Assembly: GCA_021030905.1 (NCBI GenBank)
Contig: JAGFMI010000025.1
Span: 1 to 64,000 of the forward strand
Reading direction: 5' to 3'
DNA length: 64,000 bases
From: Pyrenula massariospora
Taxonomy: Eukaryota > Ascomycota > Eurotiomycetes > Pyrenulales > Pyrenulaceae
A program made the position numbers and the translations under genes. Within the stretch, counting starts at the first letter, position 1; each line of letters starts with the position of its first letter. The notes below the pieces were generated by a model, which did not search any database, was not told where the DNA came from, and worked only from the letters and a program-made list of their open reading frames with translations. Shown piece after piece: positions 22,743 through 33,440 of the stretch.

Positions 22743-23717
22743 TCAGTCTGGCTCAACCAATGCCTCCCAATCCTCATCTAATAAATCTCCGTAGTCGCTG
22801 TCCTCGCCCTCGTTGTCTGCGATCTCGGCCTTTCTCTTACCAGTACTTCGCATCTCTTCCGAAACCTCTCTCATCCCTCTCACCCAATTCTGGAAGTGCA
22901 CATCCTGCCGTATTTCCCTAATAGGCAGCTTCCCCTTCCGTATCACGCGGGCGTACCTCCCTCCAGACCTCTTCCCATCTCTCACAACAAAATCTCGAAA
23001 AAGGCAGACTCTCGCGTCAATTCCTTCGTCCCATCCTCTACCCTGCACCGCTGGCCTCAGCACTGCCCTCTTCTGGGCCTTCAACCCCTCCACTTCCTGA
23101 ATGCTTGTTCCACACTGGTTGATCACGAGAACAACGAGGCGATGCACTACGGCAAGTCGACTTAATCCTGCAGATAAAGACGCTATCACAGAGAAACGCC
23201 GATTTGCAGCCCAAGTATTACCGGGCGTTGGTTGCGGAAAGGCAGTGGAGATAAGCGGCGAGATGCTATCGAGGATTAGGAGGCTTGTGTTTGGTGGGGG
23301 GAAGGAAGGATTGGGATGGCAGAGGAGAGCGAGTGCGTGAGGGAGAGTTGGAATGCGGAGATGGCTGAAGCGTTTAATGGCGTCAGGAGGAGGGAGTGAA
23401 GATTGAGAACCAAGGTCTGAGGTTGTCAAGGATGGGCTTAAAAGGATCTCTTGAAGACGCGAGAAGAGTAACGGGGGTCCCGTGTCCAGCCAGACCACAT
23501 GCGAGCTTGTTCTTAAAGCAGAGGCCGTCAGTTGCATAGCAAGAGCGGTTTTCCCACTGCCAGGCGGGCCGTAAATTTCGGTGACAGTTCCCAGAGGGAA
23601 AAATTCGAGGAGCTTATCGAGGGTGGGAAGGTTCGTAGAAATTGGTGGCCGCGGTGGACCTGAGAGCAGAGCTTGGGAAGCAGTGCTCGTGGGCAATCGA
23701 GAGTCGACTTGCGTCAT
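22743..23717 (-). CDS. RAD51-paralogue recombination ATPase
   Basis: RecA/Rad51-like ATPase, probably a Rad51 paralogue that helps load or stabilise Rad51 filaments in recombinational repair in the nucleus. It has 324 aa in one exon. Walker A is GPPGSGKT (residues 50-57), preceded by the typical PISTNLPTLDKLLEF and TVTEIYG. Walker B is SLLILDSISPLI (about 145-156). Then follow HRLVVLVINQCGTSIQEVEG (the L1/L2-side strand) and a basic segment. An acidic tail (DNEGEDSDYGDLLDEDWEAL) ends the protein. The short length and N-terminal layout recall Rad55-type paralogues, but I cannot separate the subfamilies by eye. It is convergent with the rhodopsin-like gene and divergent from the next gene. Confidence 0.85.
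   Translation of the reverse strand: MTQVDSRLPTSTASQALLSGPPRPPISTNLPTLDKLLEFFPLGTVTEIYGPPGSGKTALAMQLTASALRTSSHVVWLDTGPPLLFSRLQEILLSPSLTTSDLGSQSSLPPPDAIKRFSHLRIPTLPHALALLCHPNPSFPPPNTSLLILDSISPLISTAFPQPTPGNTWAANRRFSVIASLSAGLSRLAVVHRLVVLVINQCGTSIQEVEGLKAQKRAVLRPAVQGRGWDEGIDARVCLFRDFVVRDGKRSGGRYARVIRKGKLPIREIRQDVHFQNWVRGMREVSEEMRSTGKRKAEIADNEGEDSDYGDLLDEDWEALVEPD
23603..23661 (+). repeat. Duplicated segment, copy A (inside RAD51-paralogue gene)
   Basis: This 59-bp stretch of the 5' coding part of the RAD51-paralogue gene recurs near 32961-33016 at about 80% identity by hand alignment. On the minus strand it encodes PPISTNLPTLDKLLEF. Confidence 0.7.
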
Positions 23718-24271
23718 GTTGAAATTTGCATGCGATGGAGTCGGAATGCAATCTTTTCACAGTAACCTGGCTCCCTTCTTTTTGATGCAGCGGCCTTCAT
23801 CGCTATAGCTACAGTGGACCGAGGTCGATGAGACGTTGCCAAAGGTGTACAGAATCAGTTGTCTGGGTTTCTTTATCTTTTCAAGGATTGCTTATATCGA
23901 GTCATGGCTGCAGTCAAACTGCCTCAGAAGCAATCAGGGCGTATCATAAATCGCTTTCCTCATAGGTCAGATCGGCCGCTTTCTACTATTGACGCACATC
24001 CTTTAAGAACTCTAGGTCTAGGAACAAATTTGTGAAGACTTTAATTACAGAGGCTGAACAAGGATTTAAATTTTGGACGAAAAGGCGGTTGATTATATCA
24101 AGGATTTACTGGTGTCTTTTATTCAGATGTGTGGCGGTCCCGTTCCCGGGGCAACCAACTACCCCGCGCTTTCTGCCTCCAGCCTGGTCAGCCTGGTTAG
24201 AGTTGAGCGATATCTGAAGATTTTATGGGATCCGTCCATGCCGTCGTTTGCGCAAGACATATCGCCTTACA
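23718..24271. other. Divergent promoter region
   Basis: About 550 bp between two divergently transcribed genes, presumably holding both promoters. An 80-codon plus-strand frame (24073-24312) overlaps the next gene start in another frame and has no motif. No repeat seen. Confidence 0.45.
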
Positions 24272-25585
24272 ATGGCTTTTCGGCCGGCACTGATACCTGG
24301 CGCCTTTATTGAACCGTGTGAGCCTTCTCCAGGCTCGTTGAGCAACTCCTGGATGTCTCTCGAAAGTAAACAAACAACTCGAGCTACTTCATCTGAGCGG
24401 CTTATCGGATCACAAAATCATCCCTCACACGTCGGTGCTGGTAGCAGAAAGCGCGCAAGGCTGACGACACCTCGATATGCCTCACCGTCCGGCGTTGTGC
24501 ACGAAAATGTCGAAGCTCCTAGGTACACCGACTTGAACACCGATCACCTAGATTTTCCAAGCCCTTCGCCTTTGGTCAACGACAAGTATTTCCTGGTCGA
24601 CGGTTCTGATACGACTACGGCAGTGTACAACGCATTCTTCGATAGAGATGAGTTCGACGAGCAGCAGTACCGTATGGGAAGATTCGCAGGTCGGCAGTGC
24701 CAGGCGCTGGAGACACCCGCGGTCGGAACAAGAGTACATTCCGGTCGTCAAAGAGTGAAACGGAGCCAGAGTCAACACAGCTGGGGATCGACGATGCTGG
24801 GGATGGTTGGAGGTGTGATAAATTTCTGCTGGACCAAAACATTCAAAGGCTTTTATGCAGGAGCAGGGAGAGGGTACGATCTTGCTTCACCTGTTGAACA
24901 AAGACCATGGGTGGACTTACCGCCGAAAGAGGATGTCTTCAGTTCACAGTACCAGGGGCATCGATCTCCTATACCTGGCCATTTTCCCGAGGAAAGCTTT
25001 ATTCATGATTACATGTCGCACCCTGAAGCTCATCAGGCTGATGAGCTTTGCACGCCGGTGAAATACGACAGGCGAGAAGGAAGCGAGGGCGACTGGCACG
25101 CCGTGAAAGAGGATGACACCATGCCAAGCGAATGGAGTCCGAATCGAGCGAACAGAAAGGTACCACGCGCTATGAATATCTCAAAAACCAAGTCTCGGGC
25201 GTCTATTGCCGGACGGCCCAAGCTTGCTCCATGTCGGCCATCCCTGACCTCATGTACTGGCTCTCCGGCCTCAAATTCTGGTCGTTCTGCATCGTACGCA
25301 TCACCACAAGCAGGTATCCTACGAGGACTAGATAACGGATCTGGAAACCCAAATCTCAGCCCATCAATGCGCCCATCTTCCGCCAACAAGGTTAGCCTCA
25401 GTGCGCCGAGCCCTGAAGTGGCCAAGTTCGAGAAGAGAATCAAGAGCCAAAAGAGAAAAGAGAACGCGAGCATTCACCGAATGAATCAGAAGCTAGAAGA
25501 TTTGATTAAAGGTGGAACAGAGGCTTTGGGGTCAAAGGTGGAAGTAGAAGATGTGAGCATGGAGGATGAAGGTTACGAGAGCTAG
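24272..25585 (+). CDS. Conserved-looking disordered protein, function unknown
   Basis: Single-exon gene of 437 aa. I start it at MAFRPALIPGAFIEPCEPSP; the frame is open eight codons further upstream to another ATG. Most of the protein is Ser/Pro/Arg-rich and likely disordered. An early basic patch (SRKRARLTTPR) could be a nuclear localisation signal. The middle carries one short hydrophobic stretch (STMLGMVGGVINFCW, about residues 175-190) too short and lone to be a sure membrane anchor. The C-terminus is a charged, helix-forming segment (AKFEKRIKSQKRKENASIHR, then MNQKLEDLIKGG) with an acidic end, suggesting a coiled coil. No catalytic motif and no named family recognised. It is divergent from the RAD51-paralogue gene. 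Confidence 0.75.
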   Translation: MAFRPALIPGAFIEPCEPSPGSLSNSWMSLESKQTTRATSSERLIGSQNHPSHVGAGSRKRARLTTPRYASPSGVVHENVEAPRYTDLNTDHLDFPSPSPLVNDKYFLVDGSDTTTAVYNAFFDRDEFDEQQYRMGRFAGRQCQALETPAVGTRVHSGRQRVKRSQSQHSWGSTMLGMVGGVINFCWTKTFKGFYAGAGRGYDLASPVEQRPWVDLPPKEDVFSSQYQGHRSPIPGHFPEESFIHDYMSHPEAHQADELCTPVKYDRREGSEGDWHAVKEDDTMPSEWSPNRANRKVPRAMNISKTKSRASIAGRPKLAPCRPSLTSCTGSPASNSGRSASYASPQAGILRGLDNGSGNPNLSPSMRPSSANKVSLSAPSPEVAKFEKRIKSQKRKENASIHRMNQKLEDLIKGGTEALGSKVEVEDVSMEDEGYES

Positions 25586-26639
25586 GTTCTATCTGAAGAG
25601 ATTGGCTTGGCAAAATGATGATTTGATTGAATTTAGGTAGCCATCAAGGAACATGCCTTGGGAGTTGGTCAGGTTTGGAAGATGCGGACGCTTTTAGATT
25701 CAAGCGCGCGGGTGATACCCTGAACATTGAACCAGCGGATGCTGCTGTTATATGGCTTTGCGATCCGACTCTGAATACTGTCACCTGCTTCGTCGGCTCG
25801 CCGTGGATAAATTTTGGCAAATGTAGATTCTTCGGCTGTAAAGTGCGTGCTAGTCGGAGACCTTGCCAGAAGGGAGCGAGTCGACATTGGTGAAAGATCT
25901 TCTCGAGGCTCTTCGCCTAGCCCCGCAAGACACCGTAATAACGAGTCGGTGGGTTTTTTCTCACTCGCAAAATGAATTTGCGAACATCCTTCAGCCACGC
26001 GCCGGCCATGTTTCCCGGGTGGTCGTGGTCGCAGATAAGAGCGTGTGGACTTGTTATTTTCGGCTTGGAGCCATCGAGGCCGTAATCCATCCCGGCTCGC
26101 GCAAAAAGAACTTACAGATATCATGTTACAACGACACGTCCAATGAGAGAATATTCGAATTTGAACGGACTTTGAGACGTTTCCACGAGATCGCTGTCCT
26201 CCTGGCTTGATATCGGATTTCGACACCGAGGCAACACCAAACGCGCCATCCCTCCTCCAAAAGCTTCTCGCAGCCTCCCGGTGGCGATCACCAGAGCCAA
26301 CGACGCTTGCAACCACGCCTCCCCCAATCACCGGCCTGTCGCCTGTCCACCCTGATAAGAAACCCAAGCTTCCGGGTTCATCCTGCAAGGCGGGATTTCC
26401 AGAAGCCCAATTGCTTGCTTTTTCCTCCGAAGGACTGCGCGACAGGCTTGTGATTCGCCTCCGACAAGCGTTGCCTTACTCACGGCTCCTTTCCCAAAGC
26501 CTCCCCTCCCGCCGGGCTGGACCCTTCGTTCAATGCCGCAAGGAGCCATAAGATAGCCGATAGTCGTAGGCTTCCCGTCTGCCGCGAGATATAAGCCAAC
26601 ACACCTCCTGTCAAGAGTGAATTCGCTCAATTATCCACC
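25586..26639. other. Permease upstream region with uncertain open frames
   Basis: About 1 kb before the permease. Open frames on both strands (minus 25669-26388, 239 codons; plus 25863-26210 and 26207-26551) overlap each other and have skewed Ser/Arg/Pro composition with no motif. They are most likely chance frames in a GC-rich promoter and leader, but a small gene cannot be excluded. Confidence 0.35.
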
Positions 26640-28268
26640 ATGTCCTCACCAGAGCATTCTTCCATGAACGAGAAAGACCTCGAGGCCGCCGAAGCCACCA
26701 AGGCCCCAGTCACGACCGACTACGATGTGACGCCAGTCGACGAGATCGCTCGGACGCGACAAATCCAGCAACATGTCGGCCCTTTGCGCATGTTACGAAG
26801 AGGCGAAGAGTGGTTGGATGAGAAGATGGGAATTGAACTGCAGGGCGTCGACCGCATCCCCGAGGACAAGAAAAAGCCACCGTCAATACTCAATATCTTC
26901 TTCCTGTGGTGGTCCCTCACCTGCCATGTTGGCACTTTGCCGATTGGCTTCCTCGGGCCAGAATTCGGACTCTCTTTGAACCAGAGTGTGGCAGCTATTG
27001 TCGTAGGCACAGTGCTTGGAGCTCTTTGTCCAGCGTACACTAGCACTCTAGGTCCCAAGGTTTGTCACTTCTCCCTGCATCATCATGACCTCGCTAACCC
27101 TTACAAGTTGGGACTTCGCGCAATCGCAACCTCGAGATACTCCTTCGGCTTCTGGGGCGCGAAACTTGCATCGGTGCTTAATGTCATCATTGGGGGTGGA
27201 TTTGCCGTCGTGAATATTGTCGTTGTTGGGCAAGCGCTCTCGGCAGTGTCTGACTACACAATGTCAATTACCGTTGGATGTGTCATTGTTGCCATCATCT
27301 CCTATGTGGTCTCAGTCTTCGGGTTCAAGCTTATACACACTTTCGAGAAATATTCCTGGATCGTGACCTTTATCCTGCTCATCATCCTCATTGCACAGAG
27401 TGGCTCTCATGTCGACGCCAGTGCCCCGGCTTTTGTGTCTGGCCTAGGTCTTGCTGGCGCATTTCTCTCCTTTCTCTCCATCAACTTCTCTTCTGCTAGT
27501 GGTTGGTGCTCAATGGCTGCCGACTATTACTGCAATTATCCGGCCGATATAAAATCTTGGAAAGTCTTCTTCTTGACCTTTTGGGGAATTACTATTCCAA
27601 CTGTCTTCACCACGGTGATTGGGGCATGTCTTGGTAATGCTACGCTCACTGCCGAGTATGGACCTTATTACGACTCTTACGAGAAGCAGAAACATGGTCT
27701 TGGAGGCGCGCTTCGCGAAGCTTTCCGCCCACTTGGGTTCAGTAAATTCTGCCTGGTTTTGCTTACCTTTTCTGTTCTGGGAAACAATATCGCTATAAAT
27801 TACTCCTCTGGACTTAGTCTGCAGCTTCTCGGAAACTATTTTCACGCCATCCCTCGATTCATCTGGTCCTTCCTTGTCGCTCTTGTTGTCGCAATTCTCG
27901 CCATTGCCGGTCAAGAATCTCTTTCAACAATTGTATCGAATTTTGTCTCCTTGCTCGGCTACTGGACGGTCTCCTTCACCCTCATTTTGCTTGTTGAAGA
28001 CAAGATCTTTCGGAGAAAAGAAGGCTACAATCTCTGGGCGTGGGATCAACCACACAAGCTGCCATGGGGTGTGGCAGCCGTACTTGCGCTTTTGGCAGGA
28101 TATCTAGCTGGCGGTCTTCCTGGGATGGCCCAAACTTGGTACATAGGGCCAATCGCGTTAAAATTCGGTCCTTACGGGGGGGATGTGGGGATCTACCTAT
28201 CAGCTGCAATTACGTTGCTTGTGTATCCTATTGGCAGGATGATTGAGAAGAAAAAGACGGGGAGATGA
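26640..28268 (+). CDS. NCS1 purine-cytosine permease family transporter
   Basis: Plasma-membrane nucleobase:cation symporter-1 of the fungal Fcy type, expected to import purines, cytosine or related compounds by proton symport with about 12 membrane segments. Family signatures include NIFFLWWSLTCHVGTLPIGF in the first helices, ATSRYSFGFWGAK after the third, FLSINFSSASGWCSMAADYY, and VLGNNIAINYSSGLSLQLLG. The long soluble N-terminus contains LDEKMGIELQGVDRIPEDK, a typical pre-helix motif. The frame is open throughout, but 27060-27107 is almost surely a 48-bp intron (GTTTGT donor, GCTAAC branch, TACAAG acceptor). Its removal restores LGPKLGLRAIATSRYSF and gives 526 aa; retention would add 16 residues with three histidines. 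The substrate cannot be set from sequence alone. Confidence 0.93.
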   Translation: MSSPEHSSMNEKDLEAAEATKAPVTTDYDVTPVDEIARTRQIQQHVGPLRMLRRGEEWLDEKMGIELQGVDRIPEDKKKPPSILNIFFLWWSLTCHVGTLPIGFLGPEFGLSLNQSVAAIVVGTVLGALCPAYTSTLGPKVCHFSLHHHDLANPYKLGLRAIATSRYSFGFWGAKLASVLNVIIGGGFAVVNIVVVGQALSAVSDYTMSITVGCVIVAIISYVVSVFGFKLIHTFEKYSWIVTFILLIILIAQSGSHVDASAPAFVSGLGLAGAFLSFLSINFSSASGWCSMAADYYCNYPADIKSWKVFFLTFWGITIPTVFTTVIGACLGNATLTAEYGPYYDSYEKQKHGLGGALREAFRPLGFSKFCLVLLTFSVLGNNIAINYSSGLSLQLLGNYFHAIPRFIWSFLVALVVAILAIAGQESLSTIVSNFVSLLGYWTVSFTLILLVEDKIFRRKEGYNLWAWDQPHKLPWGVAAVLALLAGYLAGGLPGMAQTWYIGPIALKFGPYGGDVGIYLSAAITLLVYPIGRMIEKKKTGR

Positions 28269-29491
28269 GTGAAGCGGATGGTGTGGAGTCACTCTTGCAG
28301 TTTACATTAGTATCTTTAGTGCTTTGCAATCATGACCAACAACCGCCGCTCTCTTCATGTTAAGCCTTCTGCCCTTCAAAGAGTCTGCCAAGTAATGAAG
28401 GCCATATATTGCCTAGCATCTCTTGTAGAACAAGTCATGGCCTAGCCTTCGTTTAATGCAATGTTTTTGGAAGCATACTAGCCGATGCTTTGCGTGCTAA
28501 GAAACTAAACCGCCCGGCCGCAACTGGCAAGTGATATCCTCCCAGCGAATCCCTTAGTATCCTTGGGCTACTGATTTCTAACTTCGTGGTAAAGATTAGT
28601 GTATTGTTTCTTCGAACAACTTGGTTTGAGCCACCAACTCGCTTTGGTCGTGTAGCTTTTGACCTGCGAAGCAGCATAGTCACATCGCCGTCGATTTAAA
28701 GGCCGTTACACCACATTACTGCAGCTGCTTGACCGGCCAAGAAATGCGATTTGAACGAGCGGTAGGTATAAAAGCCCCTATACAAGGTATGTTAACGTGC
28801 CTCTTAACTGAGGAAGACAACAAACACAAGAGACTTTACAGCAACATTAAGCAATATGGACTTCGATCGTGATAGGCGAGGTTGCGAATGTCCTACGGAA
28901 AGAGGTGGCAGCATCAAAAGATGTTCCAAATTGTACAAGACTGAAGCAGGGGCTGGGAGGTTGGCTTCTAGCTCTAAAAGCGAGGGAAGCATCCTGGGTT
29001 TTACGCTTATGATTTTGCATCGGTGGGGCCTAGGATTGAATCGTAATAGAGTCTCAATTTCAGAAATTAACTCTCGCTTAATCGCGATATTCATTTGAGT
29101 TACTTTGTCATATCTACGTAAATCAACGCGTTGAAGGGTTTTCGCTGGCAAATAGAGAAGCACCAAAGGTTCAAACGACACGACATGACGGAGCAAAAAG
29201 TATAGTTAAGGGGACGAGCTTTGTGACAGATCATTAGCTTTCTATTGGTCAATTGTGGAATATGTTTGGATTACTAAGAAGGGGGCAAGTGATTCCTCGC
29301 CTCAAAATTCTGCGTCTTGGCTTCACTGTCCTTTTACAGAATCCCAAGTCACTATCATGCATACCCAGGATCAAATTTCTCTAGTCCACGTCAGGCTATA
29401 TCTATCGTCTTTAAGTGAAGGTAAATCTTGGGCCTAAAAAGCCGTCATATGAAGCAAGCTTTGAATCTGACAGAGGACTCCTCCCAAAGTC
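28269..29491. other. No recognisable gene
   Basis: About 1.2 kb. Opposite-strand frames at 28804-29196 (130 codons) and 28856-29098 shadow each other and carry no motif. Nothing supportable. Confidence 0.45.
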
Positions 29492-30775
29492 ATGCCTAGC
29501 TTCTTTGGCGTTTCTGATTCCGATCACACCCTTTCAGTGCCACCGTATCTTCTCTTGATACACGCCATTTGTTTACCTCCTCTCATCATCCTCCTGATTC
29601 ACAACATTCGGTCGAGACAACTCGAAGCATCTCAGCCACGAGGTTGTAAGAAGATCGGTCTTCAAGCAACTTCCAATCTCAAAGATGAGCAAAATGACCG
29701 AAAGTATGCTATAGCAAAAGATCGAGATAGATGGAAGATCAAGGCCCTTATGATACACCCGATCAAGTCGTGCGCGCCGATCGAGCTACACAGCGCAGTG
29801 GTGGAATCTACGGGGCTTAGGTATGACCGGCAGTTTTGCTTTGCAATTCAGCGCCATCATCAAGCTGGGCTCGGCGACTCAAAAACAAAATCAGAGAGCC
29901 ACTGGGAATTCCGTACCCTTAGGAATCCTGGATATGAACGTATGGCGTTGGTAAAGACCGAGATCTGGGTCCCCGACTCGAACTTACCCGCATCACAACA
30001 TCCGGAATATCGCTCAAACATGGAGAGCCAAGGTGTTTTAGTTGTTCACTATCCACGCGTCGGAAAATCTTTCACTGCTTTCTTGGCGATCCATCTTGGG
30101 TTGTTGCCTACATACAAATCATTCCGGGTACCTCTATTCCCACCGGCAAGCCACAAGTATCCTTCAGAACATGTTGCCATTTGGAAGGACAGTCCCAAGT
30201 GGCTCAATTTTGGAAAGCATCTTCCTGCTGACTTGAAGGACTCTTTAGGCGTCCAAGCCGCCTTTACTCTTTTTCGTGTTGATCCAGCGTCTTACAGAGA
30301 AGTATATCGCTGTGCTCCTAGAAAAACCACCCTTGGTTATCAACCAGTTGTAGGCTTCGCAGATGCATATCCGTTGCATCTGTTGAACCTCGCATCTGTT
30401 CGTGATCTAGCTGCAAAGATCAAGTCCGACATTCCTCGATTCTCCGCAAAACGGTTTCGCTCAAATTTCATCATCACAGGACCCCCAGCTTACGATGAAG
30501 ACGATTGGAAAAGAGTTAAAATTGGGGAAGCGGAATATCATTGTGCGTGCCACACGGTCCGTTGCCGCTTACCTAACGTTGATCCCGACACTGGGGAAAG
30601 GCACCCAAAAGAGCCAGATGCAATGCTGAAGAGCTTTCGATGTATCGATGCCGGGGATCCTAAGAACGCTTGTTTGGGACTTCAGTTGGTACCGGCTCTT
30701 CTGGACAGAAAAATTAAAGTTGGCGATAAAGTTGAAGTGCTAGAGCGCGGGGAGCATTACTACATAAAACAATAA
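29492..30775 (+). CDS. MOSC domain protein (mARC-like)
   Basis: Molybdenum-cofactor-binding protein with an N-terminal MOSC beta-barrel and a C-terminal MOSC domain. It is related to eukaryotic amidoxime-reducing component (mARC), which reduces N-hydroxylated compounds at the outer mitochondrial membrane. 427 aa in one exon. A hydrophobic anchor lies near residues 17-40 (YLLLIHAICLPPLIILLIHN), as in tail-in, anchored mARC proteins. The barrel begins KIKALMIHPIKSCAPIEL, followed by GLRYDRQFCFAI. The MOSC domain has LLNLASVRDLAAKI, RFRSNFIITGPPAYDEDDW and VRCRLPNVDPDTGERHP, where the first cysteine is the likely cofactor ligand. A second conserved piece is GLQLVPALLDRKIKVGDKVE. The substrate is unknown. 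Confidence 0.92.
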   Translation: MPSFFGVSDSDHTLSVPPYLLLIHAICLPPLIILLIHNIRSRQLEASQPRGCKKIGLQATSNLKDEQNDRKYAIAKDRDRWKIKALMIHPIKSCAPIELHSAVVESTGLRYDRQFCFAIQRHHQAGLGDSKTKSESHWEFRTLRNPGYERMALVKTEIWVPDSNLPASQHPEYRSNMESQGVLVVHYPRVGKSFTAFLAIHLGLLPTYKSFRVPLFPPASHKYPSEHVAIWKDSPKWLNFGKHLPADLKDSLGVQAAFTLFRVDPASYREVYRCAPRKTTLGYQPVVGFADAYPLHLLNLASVRDLAAKIKSDIPRFSAKRFRSNFIITGPPAYDEDDWKRVKIGEAEYHCACHTVRCRLPNVDPDTGERHPKEPDAMLKSFRCIDAGDPKNACLGLQLVPALLDRKIKVGDKVEVLERGEHYYIKQ

Positions 30776-31511
30776 TGATGTTTGCGCTTCTAACATCATC
30801 AACGCTACCACCGCTATTATTGGACAAGAGCATGGAAGTAGTTTCCAAGGCTCATATTCAATGGATCCTCCGGCACATCTTTCCCCGCGGGCTACACAAA
30901 TTTTTCTCTACTCACTGTATTGTTTGAACAGAGGAAAAAAACACGTGGTTGACCAACTATCTCGTGGGGAGGAAGCCTCTTTGTACAGCCACTCCGAACG
31001 AGTGGTTGGGTGGCCAAGTACCATGTCACGGGAACCCATTGAGACAGCTTATTATCCGACGCTCCACTATCATAAGAGATTGCTACCAAATTATTGAAGG
31101 TGCTCACAAGGTAGTCATGTTGGGGAAATGGACTATCCGTTTTTGATGTGTGTTAAGGTGCACCGCCTTTAGCATTTCCGCCCTTCCAAAAGTATGGAAG
31201 GCTGGGTACGCCCCTTTACGACGACCCTTGCGCCACATGTTCGTTCCGAGAAAGGAAATTCGGCGGAAAGTCTAATATCGTTTCAAAGATTGTTGGGAAT
31301 TAGGCAGTTCGAGGCTTCTTCAATCTATGGTTTTGGGTCACCTATACACGTGTCCAACATCCAATATGCGAGGTAGACGAACGTGGGAAGCAAGGGCGCG
31401 AGACATTCCATGTCTTCATCCCTTCAATAGCTGTCTTTCTGGCGTACGCTTTCCCATCACATAATCTTCCCATGATCACTTCTGCAAACGCTTTTTGTTC
31501 GATCTTTTACG
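30776..31511. other. No recognisable gene
   Basis: About 740 bp between two genes on the same strand. Only short frames (under 80 codons) without motifs. It should hold the GT25 promoter. Confidence 0.5.
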
Positions 31512-32698
31512 ATGTATCTTCCTTTGTCGAGTCAATCAAAGCCTCATATCAATCAAAATGTCCTTACCCCGAAGGCATTCTTTGTCGTTGCTCTTGCGGG
31601 GGTGATTATATTTACAGTAATTCGCACACCAATTGCACGGCCATGGCCGTCTTCGGTCTTCAATACAGCTTCAAACTCCCATTCGGCAGCCTTTAATCGT
31701 ACACTTGGTTTCGAATCACTTTTCATGTTAATACTACCTCACCGACACGACCAAAAGGATGCTGCCGCTCTTCTGGCTCATCATAGTGACATTGATCTTA
31801 CGATCATTGATGGAGTCCTTCCAACTGCGATTCCCGAATATACATTGCCAAGTGGAAACTATCGGCCTAACAACGAGTTTTCACATGGCGGACAACTTGG
31901 CTGTTGGCGTAGCCACATGAATACTCTGCGGCATATTGTCCAGAATCGGATCTCTTCCGCACTTATCTTTGAAAGTGACGCTGATTGGGACGTCAAACTT
32001 AAAGATCAACTTGCCTTGCTGGGCGCCCATCTCCCAAATGCAACGAAGGCGCAGCCTTATGGGGCAGACTGGGATGTATTATGGTTGGGCCACTGTATGG
32101 AAAATTGGGACAGGGAGAAACCGCAACCAATTGTGTCCGCCTTTGCCGATCCATCTGTGCCAAGGAAGAACAAAATGCCTGGCTTCGCAAAAGATATGCT
32201 GGATTCCTATGGCGTTCAAGACGAGAAGATGAGAATGGTCACGCCTAGTCAAGGTATGTGGAAAAATCTCCCTTCCCGCCACTGACTTTGAATACTGGTC
32301 TGACGTATTCGCTAGGACCTACATGCACCGGTGCTTATGCTGTAACACTGAAAGGCGCTTCCAAACTTCTTTACGAGCTCTCGTACAACGAGCTCCACGC
32401 TGCGATTGACAATGACATGGCTCGTCTAACCCGTGACGGGAAATTGCCTGGGCTGACTGTCACGCCACCAATGGTGGGCCAGTATAGGACAGGTAGTAGG
32501 TCTGACAGTGACATTGATGGTGGTAATGATAAAGTGAAGGTGCCCGGCGGAAAGGGATTTGCGCCAGATTGTGTGGAAAGAAGCATGAGAAAGGAGCTTG
32601 AGAAGTTCGTCTATGGTTCTGAATCGAGAGACAGGAACGTCGGCGGTGGAAAGGAAAATTTTGAGGACTCCACTGAGGACGGCTTCCGGCGTGAATGA
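31512..32698 (+). CDS. Glycosyltransferase family 25 protein
   Basis: Type II membrane glycosyltransferase of family GT25 (the LPS/collagen galactosyltransferase group); fungal members act in the secretory pathway on unknown acceptors. A single membrane anchor (AFFVVALAGVIIFTVI, residues 22-37) follows a short cytosolic tail. The catalytic domain has LPHRHDQKDAAALLAHHSDI (the typical RxxR/K-D start), GQLGCWRSHMNTLRHIVQN and ALIFESDADWDVKLKDQL, whose ESDAD is the metal/nucleotide-sugar acidic motif. A second conserved piece, GPTCTGAYAVTLKGASKLLY, lies in exon 2. Two exons join in frame (31512-32253 and 32316-32698) across a 62-bp intron, giving 374 aa. A low-complexity acidic and glycine-rich tail ends the protein. 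Donor and acceptor are unnamed. Confidence 0.9.
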
Positions 32699-33440
32699 AA
32701 ATCTTATCAGCAAGGGATGGAAATGTCTTTATTACGACTTATTTATTGGTTCTCGTCTGGACGCTTTTCTATGATTAGCGATCTATTCCTCAATGTCTTA
32801 TTCTCCCTTACCCCGTAATCTGCGCAAGGTCGGTTTCGATAGACTGCTGAGGTCGCAAAAATTGTCATCGCCGCTGGGTGAGTGAACGCAACCTCAAATT
32901 ATCTCGCACCATAGTTAGGTCCCATCGAAGATATAGCCCGATTCCACGCGCGTCGGCGGAAGCGAGGAGGCTGACGAGTGTGGGAAGGTTTGTAGAAATC
33001 GGTGGCCCCGGTGGAGCGGGGGCACTATACTTAGGTTCCATCGAAGAAATGGCCCACGCTGTAGAAAGCTACCAACATAATAAACTGGATTCGCCGAATT
33101 TGATCTTTGGAAAGCCGAAACTTATTGCCATACGACTCCCACCATCACTCCCAATACCATGCGAATGCCATTCTTCAAATAACCGACGTAGCGAATAATG
33201 GAGGGTATCATTTGCGCAGGAACCATTTTTCCCGCACACCCAAACTGATCAGATCGGCCATCTTGTTAGCGAAACAGACATTGTACCTTTTTTTGAGCTA
33301 ATACGACGTATCAGCCTCCCAAACCCCCTCTAAGTAATCACCATAGTTATCTGACGATGGATCATCCCTCTATGCCACATACCCCTGCACATAGTTTCGA
33401 ACATAAGATAATAATCATCACTCTCTTCATCTAGCCGAAC
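32699..33440. other. Convergent gap carrying a duplicated gene fragment
   Basis: About 740 bp between two convergent genes. It contains a degenerate copy of part of the RAD51-paralogue gene, listed separately. Otherwise no motif was seen; the plus frame at 32878-33198 is the antisense of that copy. Confidence 0.5.
32961..33016 (+). repeat. Duplicated segment, copy B (RAD51-paralogue fragment)
   Basis: About 57 bp aligning to 23603-23661 at roughly 80% identity by hand count, same orientation. The minus strand reads APPGPPISTNLPTLVSLLA, matching the paralogue's PPISTNLPTLDKLLEF. Differences fall mostly at third codon positions or conservative sites. Flanks do not align, so it is a partial copy with no Walker A. 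Confidence 0.7.

Noticed and set aside
25669-26388. 239-codon minus-strand frame before the NCS1 permease
   Set aside because: Overlaps plus-strand frames of similar length, skewed composition, no motif; typical chance frame in GC-rich DNA.
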